Assembly: GCA_030512335.1 (NCBI GenBank)
Contig: JAULSU010000003.1
Span: 682,001 to 746,000, forward strand
Source of the DNA: Immersiella caudata
Lineage: Eukaryota; Ascomycota; Sordariomycetes; Sordariales; Lasiosphaeriaceae
DNA length: 64,000 nucleotides
Direction of reading: 5' to 3'
Below are positions 22,477 to 32,450 of the stretch, in pieces. Below the pieces are notes generated by a model. It saw nothing but the letters and a program-made list of their open reading frames with translations. It made no database searches and was not told where the DNA came from. Position 1 is the stretch's first letter. The number at the start of each line of letters is the position of its first letter. A program made the position numbers and the translations under genes.

Positions 22477-22510
22477 TTGTATGTAATGTAATGTAATGTA
22501 ATGTAATGTA
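22477..22510. repeat. TAATG pentanucleotide microsatellite
   Basis: About six tandem copies of a five-base unit just after the stop codon of the phosphodiesterase gene. Confidence 0.8.
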
Positions 22511-22711
22511 ACGACCGTTTCTTTTGTTTTTTGGGTGATCTCTTGGTTTTTCTCTGGGGATTCTGTGCACAAGGGGTCGGGGGGGCCCCTTTTGAAGTGA
22601 AGGCGGAGAAGGAAAAGGTTCGATGGGCTCCACCTCAGGTGCCAGGGGTTCAGAAGCTGAGAAAGCGGATCGTGGTCCACATGGCTGGCAATGACATGAA
22701 TCCGGGGACAC

Positions 22712-23075
22712 TAGGTAGTCAAGAAGGCCAGGTAACACGGATACGGCGAGTACCGAGCACATATCGACCACATGGACCTGGTCGCGGATCAGTATGACTA
22801 TGGCGCCAACGACGAGGGTGCGAACGGTGTGCCAACACTGATGCGGATGAACCAGCGCATCAAGGATGTGCTGGACCCCAACGGCATTCTGTCTCCTGGT
22901 AAGTAGGGAATCTGGCCTAAGACGTTCAGGGGCGAGGGTGCCAAGGAGAGGGGGTCAGAGATCCGCGGTGAGAAATTTGTGGCGAGCGAGGAGGCCGTTG
23001 CTACCAACGGCGCCCATACAAATGGCACCAATGGCACCGCCAATGGGAGTGGCTTTGTAATGAATCCTCCCTAGA
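22712..23075 (+). pseudogene. 3' relic of a vanillyl-alcohol-oxidase/cresol-dehydrogenase-type gene
   Basis: One frame reads VKKAR, stop, HGYGEYRAHIDHMDLVADQYD, then RIKDVLDPNGILSPGK, stop, GIWPK, and runs on to a Thr/Asn/Gly-rich tail ending NPP and a TAG at about 23073. GEYRAH, MD..ADQY and DPNGILSPGKQGIWP are the conserved C-terminal end of VAO/PCMH flavoproteins. Both internal stops fall where relatives have Gln, i.e. TAA for CAA and TAG for CAG. The rest of the gene (FAD-binding part and most of the cap) is absent upstream, where the intact phosphodiesterase gene lies instead. It is therefore a truncated, dead remnant. Confidence 0.8.
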
Positions 23076-23426
23076 TACCTGGACATATATATGATGAATG
23101 CACTTCTATATACGTAACGTTAACAACTTGAATTTCGCGGCAATGCGCCTACCAGGGGTTCTAGTCCATGGTGCTGACGTCCAATTCAGGGGCAATTGGT
23201 CAGGGTTGGGCGGCTGACATTCAAGAACGGCCAGGTAGTGTTCTTTGTGGAGTAAATGAATGGCATTTCCGTGCAAGACGGACTGATACTCACGACCCGG
23301 ATGTTGATATGTGATGTACTTACCTGGTACCTAGAGACGACAGCTCTCAAAGACCACCTCAGCAATGCAATAAAGCCAGTTTCAAGTTCTATCCACGAAT
23401 CACCTCAACACCCCCCATCATCCCCC
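23076..23426. other. intergenic, no gene seen
   Basis: Between the flavoenzyme relic and the 3' end of the Kre9-like gene; nothing recognised. Confidence 0.5.
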
Positions 23427-23933
23427 TCAAAACAACAACAAAAACCCCCCCACCCCAACCAACCCCCCAACCAAAACCGCCCCCATCCCAACCCTCACCC
23501 CCACCCCATCACTACTCATCGGACTAAACCCCTCCACCGCAAACCTCTCACTCACCACCCCCGACCCCCTCGACCCATTCCTCTCATGAAACCTCAAATC
23601 AAACATAAAATCCTTCCCCCCCGACAAAACCATCCCGCTCTTCTTCAACGCCTCGACTTGACTCTTGGGATTCCACTCGTACGAGTTTGTCCCCGCCGCG
23701 TTGGGGTAGTTTTCGACGAGCTCGTATCCGAATTTTTGGGGGGAGACTTGGTGGAACCAAATGTCGACGACGTAGGAGGCTTCAGCGACGCCGTTGTCGA
23801 CGGCCCAGGTGAGGGTTATGGAGGGAGAGGAGAGATTTATTTTTGTGGAGGGATCCGGGTGGGTTAGGCGGACTTGGGCGTAGGTGAGAGTGGGGAGGAG
23901 GGGGAGGAGGGAGAGGGGGGATTTTAGTTGCAT
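23427..23933 (-). CDS. Kre9/Knh1-like GPI-anchored cell-surface protein
   Basis: Single exon, 168 residues. A signal peptide (first 19 residues, LSLLPLLPTLTYA) leads into an immunoglobulin-like Kre9 domain: VRLTHPDPSTKINLSSPSITLTWAVDN, then VVDIWFHQV, NSYEWNP and SGKDF-like elements. The C-terminus has a small-residue SSDG region and a hydrophobic tail ending GGFLLLF with no following charge, which is the usual GPI attachment signal. Family members are wall-associated proteins linked to beta-1,6-glucan assembly; a role here is inferred only. Coding-strand composition switches from C-rich at the 5' end to G-rich at the 3' end. Confidence 0.85.
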   Translation of the reverse strand: MQLKSPLSLLPLLPTLTYAQVRLTHPDPSTKINLSSPSITLTWAVDNGVAEASYVVDIWFHQVSPQKFGYELVENYPNAAGTNSYEWNPKSQVEALKKSGMVLSGGKDFMFDLRFHERNGSRGSGVVSERFAVEGFSPMSSDGVGVRVGMGAVLVGGLVGVGGFLLLF

Positions 23934-25734
23934 TTTGTCGAAATTTTGTTTTAGGGGGAAGTTTGTTACGATGTTGTCTTAGAAGATGTGGGATTGGATG
24001 TTTGGATCGGTGAGGGGGTTGGTGGTGGTTTTGTAGGCTCGGAAATTAGGAGGGGCGGTGCTGAAGGATCACTTGGCTACCAGGTAATTAATTACCTTGG
24101 TGGTGTGCCTTGCACGCCGCCTCTTTGGATTGTCTGCCCCACAAAAATCCGCGGCATTTATTAGTAGCGTTCCGATGGGGTGGTGTTGTAACCGTTGTGG
24201 ATATGCTGGGTTGGGGCACTTGGGGAGCATCTGGCGCGTCCACTTCATGCAATCGGAGTAGAGTGGGTGATGTTGGGTTCAAGGTCGCATCATCCAATGT
24301 CCTTTGTCGACGTGTGCAGGGAATCCCTGTGTAGCATTAAGCGTTATACATGAATTGAGCACAACTACACGTAGCAGCGGTTCACTGTGTGCTTTGTATG
24401 GTTTTTGGAGGTCGTCGGGTTGGTCTGTTCCCAATCGAAACAAATGCTGTGTCAACATTCATTGTCCCTGTTTAATACTGATCTCCCTTTCTTTCATTGA
24501 AATATGTCCAGAGCGTGGCTCCAGCGCCCAGAGCTAAAAAAAAAAAAAAAAAAAAAACCATCATAACGAATCCTATCACGTTGTAAGTTCTCGTCGGCAG
24601 GAAGTCGAGCATGGATTCAAGGAGCCTGACGGAAAAGAGACCCTTAACCCTTGTTCTCCCCCTTCGTGCATCCGAGGCGTTTAAATGCTTTTCCCGTACT
24701 TGAGGGCTGACTATTGTTTGTGTTGCGGATGTGGAGGTGAGTGGCCGTGACCAGAATGCATCTCCCTTCAGCTAGACAATCTCACTCTGAGGGAACGGAT
24801 CTAACTAAACTAGAGTTATCGGATTAGAGCTTGGTGGTTAATACTTTTACCATGGATGGCCTTGTTATGTTAATAACCTCACCTGGTTCTTTGTTCCAGT
24901 TGTCCAGAAGGCCGGCACCCTTCAATCTCAGGCTTAGCTAAGGGAAAAGTGGCTTTGTTGACACCCAGATCCTCGGTGACGGCGCCGTGAATGACAATCC
25001 TATCAGTTCTCATTTTCTGTGCAAGTGTGCAACAATGCTGGACGGGTTTCAACCCAGCACGGACAGCCGTCTTGGTGTCGGAACGAGTCTTGTGCCAGAC
25101 ACCTCCAGAGAATCTCAGAACTCTGTAAACTGTGACGAGATTGATGGCCCCCACGGTCCGACTGTTGACCCAAAGACCCAGATTCCGCGACGGGCTTGGA
25201 CGGAGCGGATCTTAATTAGAACTGGCGGATCTCAGAATGGGCGGTTCTGGAACTGGCGGTTTTCAGAATACAGGGGGCTGTTCTCAGCGCGACCAGCTTC
25301 ACTCTCGGGCCCATCTCTGCAGGTATTTATTTTTCTCTGGCCGCGTTGAATCCCATTCTTCTTCTCCTCTTCACGCTCCTCATCACGACTTGGTAAGTTG
25401 CCTCGCAACCTTCAAACCCCACTGCAAGACCTCCTCTGACGCTGTTCAAGGCCCAAAGAGCTTTTGATAGTCTTTCGAGACTAGTTGACCTGTGTAAGTC
25501 CATCTGCCTCTCAAGACATGCATTCGGGACGGCCCGCTCCTTTGTTATTTCCGATTTGACTTTCCGTGCGCCCAACTTTCATCGCGCGGATAGCAAGCAA
25601 CCGGCTCAAGGTTTAAGGCTGAGACTTTGCGAATGTCACGGTGAAAATGTTGAACGCCTGCTGATAGGGGCTTTGCCCTGCTAATTAGACTTCACTGACA
25701 ACCGAACTTGCCGCCGCGCCTGGATTTTTTCGAG
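23934..25734. other. intergenic between divergent genes, with an A21 tract
   Basis: About 1.8 kb without a recognisable gene. An uninterrupted run of 21 A occurs at 24537-24557. A compact purine-poor leader precedes the ATG at 25735. Confidence 0.5.
24537..24557. repeat. poly-A tract (21 A)
   Basis: Homopolymer in intergenic DNA; no retroelement body or target-site duplication was noticed beside it. Confidence 0.9.
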
Positions 25735-27108
25735 ATGGCGGCGAATCCGTCCTTGACCGGAACGCCCAGCGGAAGCGGCACACACCGTTTCCTGACGATT
25801 TCGCCGATCGGTGATGATATGCTGGAGGACTACCGCGAGGAAAGCCACGCGGAAGACGACCTCTCAGACGCCATGAGCGAAGCCCATGACGTCGAGGTTG
25901 AGGCCTTGTTGGCCTCGAATCTTCACGAGGCCAACGCTGGCCATGCTGCCGTTGGAAACGTCCCTCCCAGCCCTGCCGCCCCTCCTTCTGTTCCTGGGGC
26001 AGAGCCCACCGAGTCGGTCGCTCTGACCAACATCACCGAAACCGAGTACATGGAAATTGTGCATTTTTACCTCTCTTCCCACCCGATACGCCTTCGGCCC
26101 CTCCCCACCACGCAGTTCGAGTCCGCCCAGAGCGGACACCTCATGATCGTCGATGGCAACGCCATCCGGGACATCGACTCCGCGCCCCTCACCTCGACAC
26201 CCGCACCCCTCGACGACAGCCCCGATCGCAACGACAAGATGAGCTACTGGCCCGCCGTCGAGGCCTACCTCACGCACCCCACCGGCGCACCCCCCATCAT
26301 CGAGTGCATCATCTGCTGGAAAGACCTCGAAGTCCACGGCATCCCCCCACGCACCCCCGGAGACCTCGACCCCCCCTCCGGACGCGGCGTAGCCCTCCCC
26401 TGCGGCCACCTCCTCTGCAACGAATGCATGGAAACACACACCCACACTCCCCTCGGCGACGCACCCCCGACCACATACGTAGCCGAATCCGTCATGCGCC
26501 ATTTTCCCCACCAACTCCGCGCCGACGAGAACCTCGTCCAGCACTCCCACCCCCAATTCAACTACGCCACCAAACCCACATCCATAACCCTCCTACCAGC
26601 CCTCCAAGAAATCCTCATCCAGATCGTCGCCGCAGCCCTCAACGGCAACTTCACAGCCCAATTCTCACCCCCGCGCCTCGAAAGGTTCTTCCAGAGCCAG
26701 CCGCCGACTGCTAAAAGGTGTCCCTCCTGCAGCCACGCCATCAACTTCGCCGGATGCTGGCACACCACCCGCGGCGTCCCCTTACCTTTTGACTGTCCGT
26801 CCGAGGACCTCGTTCCATGCGCTCGCATCCCGCCGGTCGGGTCGCCGGTTCCGCACGTGTGCGATGCATGTGCGCTTCTTCGTTTGCGGCTGTGGATTAG
26901 CGCGGCGGTGGATGATGCGCTGTGGAATGCACGATCTGGGAAGCGGATGACGGTTGGGGGGAAGGATGGGGAAGGGGTTTCGGCCAAGCTGAGGCAGGCG
27001 ATTGATGATTTCGTTTGCGTGGAGTGGGGTAAGGAGGATTTGACAAGGACTTCGTGGGGACGGTGGATGTATTATCATGGAAAGTTTCTAAAGGAGGAGT
27101 TGTCGTAG
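25735..27108 (+). CDS. split RING-like zinc-binding protein
   Basis: Single exon, 457 residues, ATG in CGAGATGGCG. An acidic, disordered N-terminus (about 180 residues) precedes C191-I-I-C194, then C223-G-H225-x2-C228-x2-C231, which is the first three quarters of a RING. The closing pair, C329-P-S-C332, comes only after 97 residues, far beyond the usual spacing. Further Cys pairs follow (DCPSEDLVPC and CDACALL). If the motif folds, the product could be an E3 ubiquitin ligase of an unusual kind; no partner is suggested by context. The 3' end and untranslated tail of this gene were duplicated to 30440-30895. Confidence 0.7.
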   Translation: MAANPSLTGTPSGSGTHRFLTISPIGDDMLEDYREESHAEDDLSDAMSEAHDVEVEALLASNLHEANAGHAAVGNVPPSPAAPPSVPGAEPTESVALTNITETEYMEIVHFYLSSHPIRLRPLPTTQFESAQSGHLMIVDGNAIRDIDSAPLTSTPAPLDDSPDRNDKMSYWPAVEAYLTHPTGAPPIIECIICWKDLEVHGIPPRTPGDLDPPSGRGVALPCGHLLCNECMETHTHTPLGDAPPTTYVAESVMRHFPHQLRADENLVQHSHPQFNYATKPTSITLLPALQEILIQIVAAALNGNFTAQFSPPRLERFFQSQPPTAKRCPSCSHAINFAGCWHTTRGVPLPFDCPSEDLVPCARIPPVGSPVPHVCDACALLRLRLWISAAVDDALWNARSGKRMTVGGKDGEGVSAKLRQAIDDFVCVEWGKEDLTRTSWGRWMYYHGKFLKEELS

Positions 27109-27400
27109 GAGGGTGTGGGAGATGAGATGGGTGGCATTGCGAGAGGGCAGGGAGGCGTCAAGGGGATATTGAGAGGCCTTTTGAAATTACTCATAGGGCG
27201 TTCTTTTTTTTTTTTCTTTTTTGGCTGATCAGCAGGCCTTTAGGCCATAATAGTATGCATCAGAGTTAGCGTGTTAGGTGTATTTGCAACTGCAGAAAGG
27301 CGTAATTTTTTTGGACATCAAAATAGGCGTCTTGTTGTGAAAAATACGCATGAATTGAAGTAGAACGAGGCCTTTTGCCCGTCGAGAAATCCCAGAAATG
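27030..27400 (+). repeat. source copy of a dispersed duplication
   Basis: Last roughly 25 codons of the RING-like gene plus about 290 bases of 3' flank, including a T-rich tract at 27206-27225. It aligns in the same orientation with 30440-30895, about 3.4 kb downstream. Perfect shared blocks include GGGACGGTGGATGT, ATAGTATGCATC and AAATAGGCGTC. Confidence 0.8.
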
Positions 27401-28095
27401 GTATGTTCTGCACATGCCTCAGCGTCGTAACATTGAGATCCAAGAATCGTCGTAAGGCACGTCTCCTCGCTCTTGTCGAGAGTATCGCTCATCCGCGACT
27501 CGACTGAAAGGCATGGTAAACGTTGTGCAAAAGTCGGAGAATGCGGTCAAGACCCAACGGAAATCACCGATTTTCCCCCGGCTGATGAGAACACACCCAG
27601 CAGCAGCCACTTCCCGCCAAGGTAGGCGTTCAGCACCAATTGCCCAAATGGGATTCCCAGCTCGTGCAGGCCATTCCTCCTATTAATTTTACGCAACCAA
27701 GCCCACCCACATAAGCAAGCCCCAAATAATAGCCGACGCCGCAAGCCGAGCGTGGGCGGTTGGACCGGAGATTATTGCCCCTCTTTGCCCCGCAACGCGT
27801 CTTCCGGGTTCGCCGCGGCCCCGCGGCACAGCGCGTGGGCTGCTAGGTTGAGAAGGTGTGCAGCCCCCCGAACTGAGCATAGCCTCAGATGCAGGTAGCT
27901 CTACACGGAGGAAATTCCAAGGTAGCTGTTCAGCTGACTGCTCTTATCCCAGCGACTGCAGATGAGCATCGGATGCTCATTTCGCCATGGAGGGGACTAT
28001 CCTAGAGGGTGTCGAGGGTGTTTGAGGGGGGGTTAAAACTGAGGTGATCATCCCGCCAGAGCTCGAAAGTCGGACCAGCAGTGGCAGCAAGCAAA
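27401..28095. other. intergenic, promoter of the GMC oxidoreductase
   Basis: No supported coding frame; ends at the signal-peptide ATG at 28096. Confidence 0.5.
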
Positions 28096-30138
28096 ATGGG
28101 CTTTCTCGGTGCTGCTGTCGTTTTGCTCGCCACGCTCTCCAGCGCGGCATCTGTACCGCCTGCCAACACCAAGCGCCAAGTTTCGCATCTCAGAGACAAG
28201 TATGACTTTGTCATTCTGGGAGGTGGAACGTGCGGGTTGACCGTTGCGAATCGGTTGACTGAGAAGTTTCCTAGCAGTAAGTGTTCCAACACAGAGGTAG
28301 GGAGTATTCCAAATCCTGACCAACCTGTATAGAAACCGTGCTGGTGGTCGAGTATGGTGACGTTGTGCAGAACGCGCCGGGGTTCTTTGACCCGCCTACT
28401 AACTGGATCCAACCTATTCCGAATCCACCGCCTACATGGAACTTTGTAGCGCTGCCGAGTCCGGATATGGCGAACCGTTCGGCGTCGGTGCAGGTCGGGC
28501 AAGGGGTTGGGGGGAGCAGTGTGGTGAACGGCATGTTTTTCGATCGGGGGAGCAAGTTTGACTACGATGCTTGGGACGATGTTGCTGGCGGAGGCAAGGA
28601 TAAGTGGGATTGGAAGGCCCTCTTTCCGTATTTCAAGAAGGTGAGGGTTGCAACGTGTGCGAGAAATATTCATACTGATTTTTTTGCTCATACGACAGAG
28701 CGTGACCTTTACGCCGCCGGACCCAGCAACCGTCCAGCAGTACAACTACACCTGGGACCTATCGGCATATGGCGGGTCGGGCCCCATTTACTCCAGCTAC
28801 CCGCCGTTCCAATGGGCCGATCGGCCTGTCCTTGCGAAGGCGTGGGAGGAGATGGGCATCAAGCATGTCAAGGAGTGCGCGGGCGGCGACAAAGAGGGGA
28901 TCTGCTGGGTCCCTGGTTCACAGCACCCAGTCACCCACAGGCGTTCCCATGCCGGACTTGGCCATTACGCTAACATCGTACCTCCGCGACCCAACTATGA
29001 CCTCTTGGTGAAACACCAGGCCATCAGAGTCATCTATGCAAACCCAAAGGGGCCGAAGCGTGGCCCGCCGTCTGTGGAGATCAAGTCGCTCGACGACGGC
29101 AGCATCTTCAACGTCTCAGCCAAAGCCGAAGTTATCATCTCAGCCGGAGTTTTCCACACACCCACCATCCTCCAGCGAAGCGGCATAGGCCCAGCAGCCT
29201 TCCTCGCTAGCGCCGGTATACCCGTAGTTCTCGATCTCCCAGGCGTGGGCGCCAACCTCCAAGACCACTCGGGTCCCCCCGTTATCTGGAACTACACTAC
29301 ACCGTACACGGGCTTCTTTCCCCTTCCCTCGGAAATGGCCGCCAACGCCACCTTCAAAACCGCCGCAACCGCCGCCTTCGACCAAACTCCCGCCACCGGT
29401 CCGTACACCTTTTCCAGTGGCAACAATGCCATCTACGTCTCCCTGCCCAACATCACACCCACCTTCCGCTCCATCACCCAAACCATCCGCCAGATGGCCA
29501 AAAATGGCTCCGCCTCTGCCTACCTCCCTCCCGACATCCGCAACGACCCAACCATCATCGCCGGCTACAAGGCCCAACTCCTCGCCATCGCCTCCCTGCT
29601 GGAAAATCCCAAGTCTCCCTCCCTCGAAACACCCTGGGTGTCCTCCCAATTCCCCATCGGCGCCAGGGTCTGGTCCTTTATCCTCCACCCTTTGTCCCGC
29701 GGCACCGTCCGTCTCGATCTAGCCAGCCACCTCGCCCAACCCATCCTTGACTACCGCTCTGGTTCGAACCCTGTAGATCTCCAGATCCACCTCGCCCAGG
29801 TCCGCTACCTTCGGAAACTCTTCAACACTCCCACCTTCCAAGCGCGGGGAGCCGTTGAAGTCGGGCCGGGCGCGGCTGTGGCGGGAAGCGATGCCGCGCT
29901 GGGGGACTACGTCAAGGCGAACAGCTTCATGTCGTTTCTGCATCCTTGCTGCACGGCGGCTATGATGGATAAGGGTAAGGGGGGTGTGGTGGGGCGGGAT
30001 TTGAAGGTCCATGGAGCCGAGGGGTTGAGGATTGTCGACATGAGTGTGTTGCCGTTTTTGCCGGCGGCGCATTTGAGTTCGACAGCGTACGCTGTTGGGG
30101 AGAAGGCTGCCGAGATGATTGCAAAGGATTGGAAATGA
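28096..30138 (+). CDS. secreted GMC-family FAD oxidoreductase
   Basis: Exons 28096-28276, 28333-28640 and 28699-30138 (introns 56 and 58 nt; phases 1 and 0) give 642 residues. A signal peptide (MGFLGAAVVLLATLSSA) is followed by the FAD dinucleotide loop ILGGGTCG (residues 41-48). The GMC signature GGSSVVNGMFFDRGSKFDYDAW follows, then the second signature SAGVFHTPTILQRSGIG. The C-terminal active site has H578 (SFLHPCC) and H621 (PAAHLSSTAY). The family includes glucose oxidase, aryl-alcohol oxidase and glucose or choline dehydrogenases; the substrate cannot be read from sequence. Secretion suggests extracellular oxidation of sugars or alcohols. Third positions are C-rich to about 29800, then G-rich. 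Confidence 0.92.
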
Positions 30139-30439
30139 GTGTGTGTTGGAAGATCGGAGGTGTTCCCCGTGATTAAGTGATTGGATGGATTCATGCTGCC
30201 GCCACTATCAGCGCTCGCTGGTGCCTACCAGATTGAGGCATCACAGAGGCACGTCCTGGCGCTGGTAATCGGCGGTTGTGTCGTCCTCGGCAGCTCGTTT
30301 CTCGGGTGGGATATCCGCTCCAGACAAGAAATGCTGCCAGTGTCCTTTGGTTCCGAGTTGCGAATCATGTCATTTTGTCAGATGTAGCTTGAAACGAAAT
30401 GATCGTCTCTTGCCTTTAAACTGAGTTTAAAATGTAGCT

Positions 30440-30895
30440 TGTTGGGCAATTGAGATTTAACGACGACTTCGTAGGGACGGTGGATGTGGTACCACAGAAG
30501 TTTTTGAAGGAACAATGCGTATATGTACCGTAGTCAAGGCGTGGGAGGGACGTTAAGATGTATTCAGAGAGCACAGGGAGGGCGCCTGAAATTTTGAAAA
30601 GGCGTTAAGATAATATGAAGAGGTGTTGAGATAATATTGAGATTGAGGGCCGCAGGGAAGAAATTGAGAGGTGAAGGGTGACGAGGGGAGGACTCCCGAA
30701 TTTCCGAGTCTCGTGAGGTGTTTTTTTTTGTTTGCTGACCAGCAGTTCTTCAAGCCATGATAGTATGCATCGAAGCATTTTAGGTGTGTTGAAATTGCTA
30801 AGAGGCTTTTTCGATATCGAAATAGGCGTCCTGTGGTGAAAAAGACGCACAAACAAGGTAGAAGATGGCCTTTGACTGCCGAGAATGGACTTCGT
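30440..30895 (+). pseudogene. decayed copy of the 3' end of the RING-like gene
   Basis: From 30466 the frame reads TS, stop, GRWMWYH, matching TSWGRWMYYH at the end of the intact gene, with TGG changed to TAG and a later TGA. Homology continues through the 3' flank: a T-rich tract near 30720, then the ATAGTATGCATC and AAATAGGCGTC blocks, ending near 30895. The copy lacks all upstream coding sequence. Short internal repeats with GAGATAATAT and related words near 30600-30650 are not in the source copy. Confidence 0.75.
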
Positions 30896-32450
30896 TTGTC
30901 CCAAGGTGGCAGGTACAAGGCTTCTTGATCACGCACTTGATTGATGCTGTTCTATCTCACTCTTTCTGATGCTGAAGACACCAAGGATGAGCAAAACCCA
31001 AAAGGCATGTGTCCGACGCAGTAAGCCTTGCAAGGAGTACTGTGTCCGTCTTCTTCAAGATTTCGTGGCACGTGGTAAAGCGATTAAGATCAAATACCTG
31101 CCAAGAGGGTTTATGTTGCTTGGGGATGATCTCAACTGGCTCGCCGACATTCTATAAGGATTGAGCAAGTCTCATGCTGTCTGCTCCACTTCAACAGAAG
31201 GTACCGTTGTGTGGCTGGCAAGGCAAATGAGGCGGAGGGGACAGCTTAGGGTTCGATGACAAGGCATGCGGTGGGTTGCCTGTTTAATTAGTAGGTATTT
31301 GTATCTTAGCACCGGCCATCTGGTCTGATTCGCTAAAGTGGCATTGGTGCATACAGACTGCCAGCCAATTCTGTGTTCAGAGCTGAACTTGATAGTAGAG
31401 GTTGTGAGATGATGTGTGTTGACGAGGGTTGACAGCTGCTGTCAGTCGGCGGACGGCCCCAGCTGACTGATGTTCAGCGCATGACGGTAGTCATTTGGAC
31501 ACACCTCTGCTTGAATTGCTGAGCGAATGGCAACTTTTGGCAAATTCACCCTGTTTCAAATGTAAAGGACCATTGCCACGGCTCAGCGTCCTGACTGGCC
31601 CCGAACTTGGTGGTCCCGCACCTAAAAGGGGTGATCCAACTCTGAGGCGGGGCTTGCGTCTGCTGCCACGATGACGTTGGCCACTGAGCTGGGAAGAGGC
31701 TTTGAGGGGCTCGCTTCATGCTTTGTCGCGAGAGGCAAATTACCACCAGCAATCTGCAGTCTAGCGGAAGACGTGTCTCGAAAGATAATCGGTCGGAAAC
31801 CGCGTAAAAAGTCGCCTAACAAGAAAACCGGCGATCTGTTGTGGTGCTTTGTTGGAGAGATGCGCCAGAGTGGCACCTGCAGGCCGTGGTCGAGACTTTG
31901 GTTGTGACGGTGCACGGTTGCCCCGGGCGGCAGCAAGTGGATTTGCTAGCGCCGTGCGACGCCAAGGGAGACACAAACGAACGCCAAGGAAAACACCCTC
32001 GACCTCTTCAGGAGGATCCTCCCTCCCACATCGACGACATCCGACCGACGACAACGACGACAGCCCGGCCACCAGGTAAGTAATACGGTCGCTGGCTACT
32101 GGAACACGAAAAAATCGACAAACGAACCGACACGACGCCAATCCCCCGGATTTTCTCGACGCGCGGCTCTGCGGCGCCTTCCCGCACGTCTCCGCTTGCG
32201 ATAACCTAAATCGCGAGAGTTGTGGTTGCTCTGACTCGGAGAACGACGATCGCATCGCAGGACGCCTCCGACTCCCACGAGCATTTCCAACATCTAATAG
32301 TCTCTCTGGCACCTGGAGCGACGCAAGATCTCGCATTTCCTCATTTCGCCGCCAGCTATCCGTCGCATCTTCGAATTTCCGCACCTCGATCAATCCGTCA
32401 ATCACATGCGGGCCCGCGCCAACCAGCACGCCGCGACGTAAACAACACAG
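30896..32450. other. intergenic and NudE leader
   Basis: No recognised gene in about 1.5 kb. A 62-codon frame at 30969-31157 with several Cys and Lys residues has no known motif. A GTAAGT at about 32077 could be the donor of a leader intron upstream of NudE (tentative). Confidence 0.45.

Noticed and set aside
24537..24557. Poly-A tract as the tail of a retrotransposed copy
   Set aside because: No coding remnant upstream and no flanking duplication noticed.
30969..31157. 62-codon Cys/Lys-rich frame as a small secreted protein
   Set aside because: No signal peptide, no family match and no splice context.
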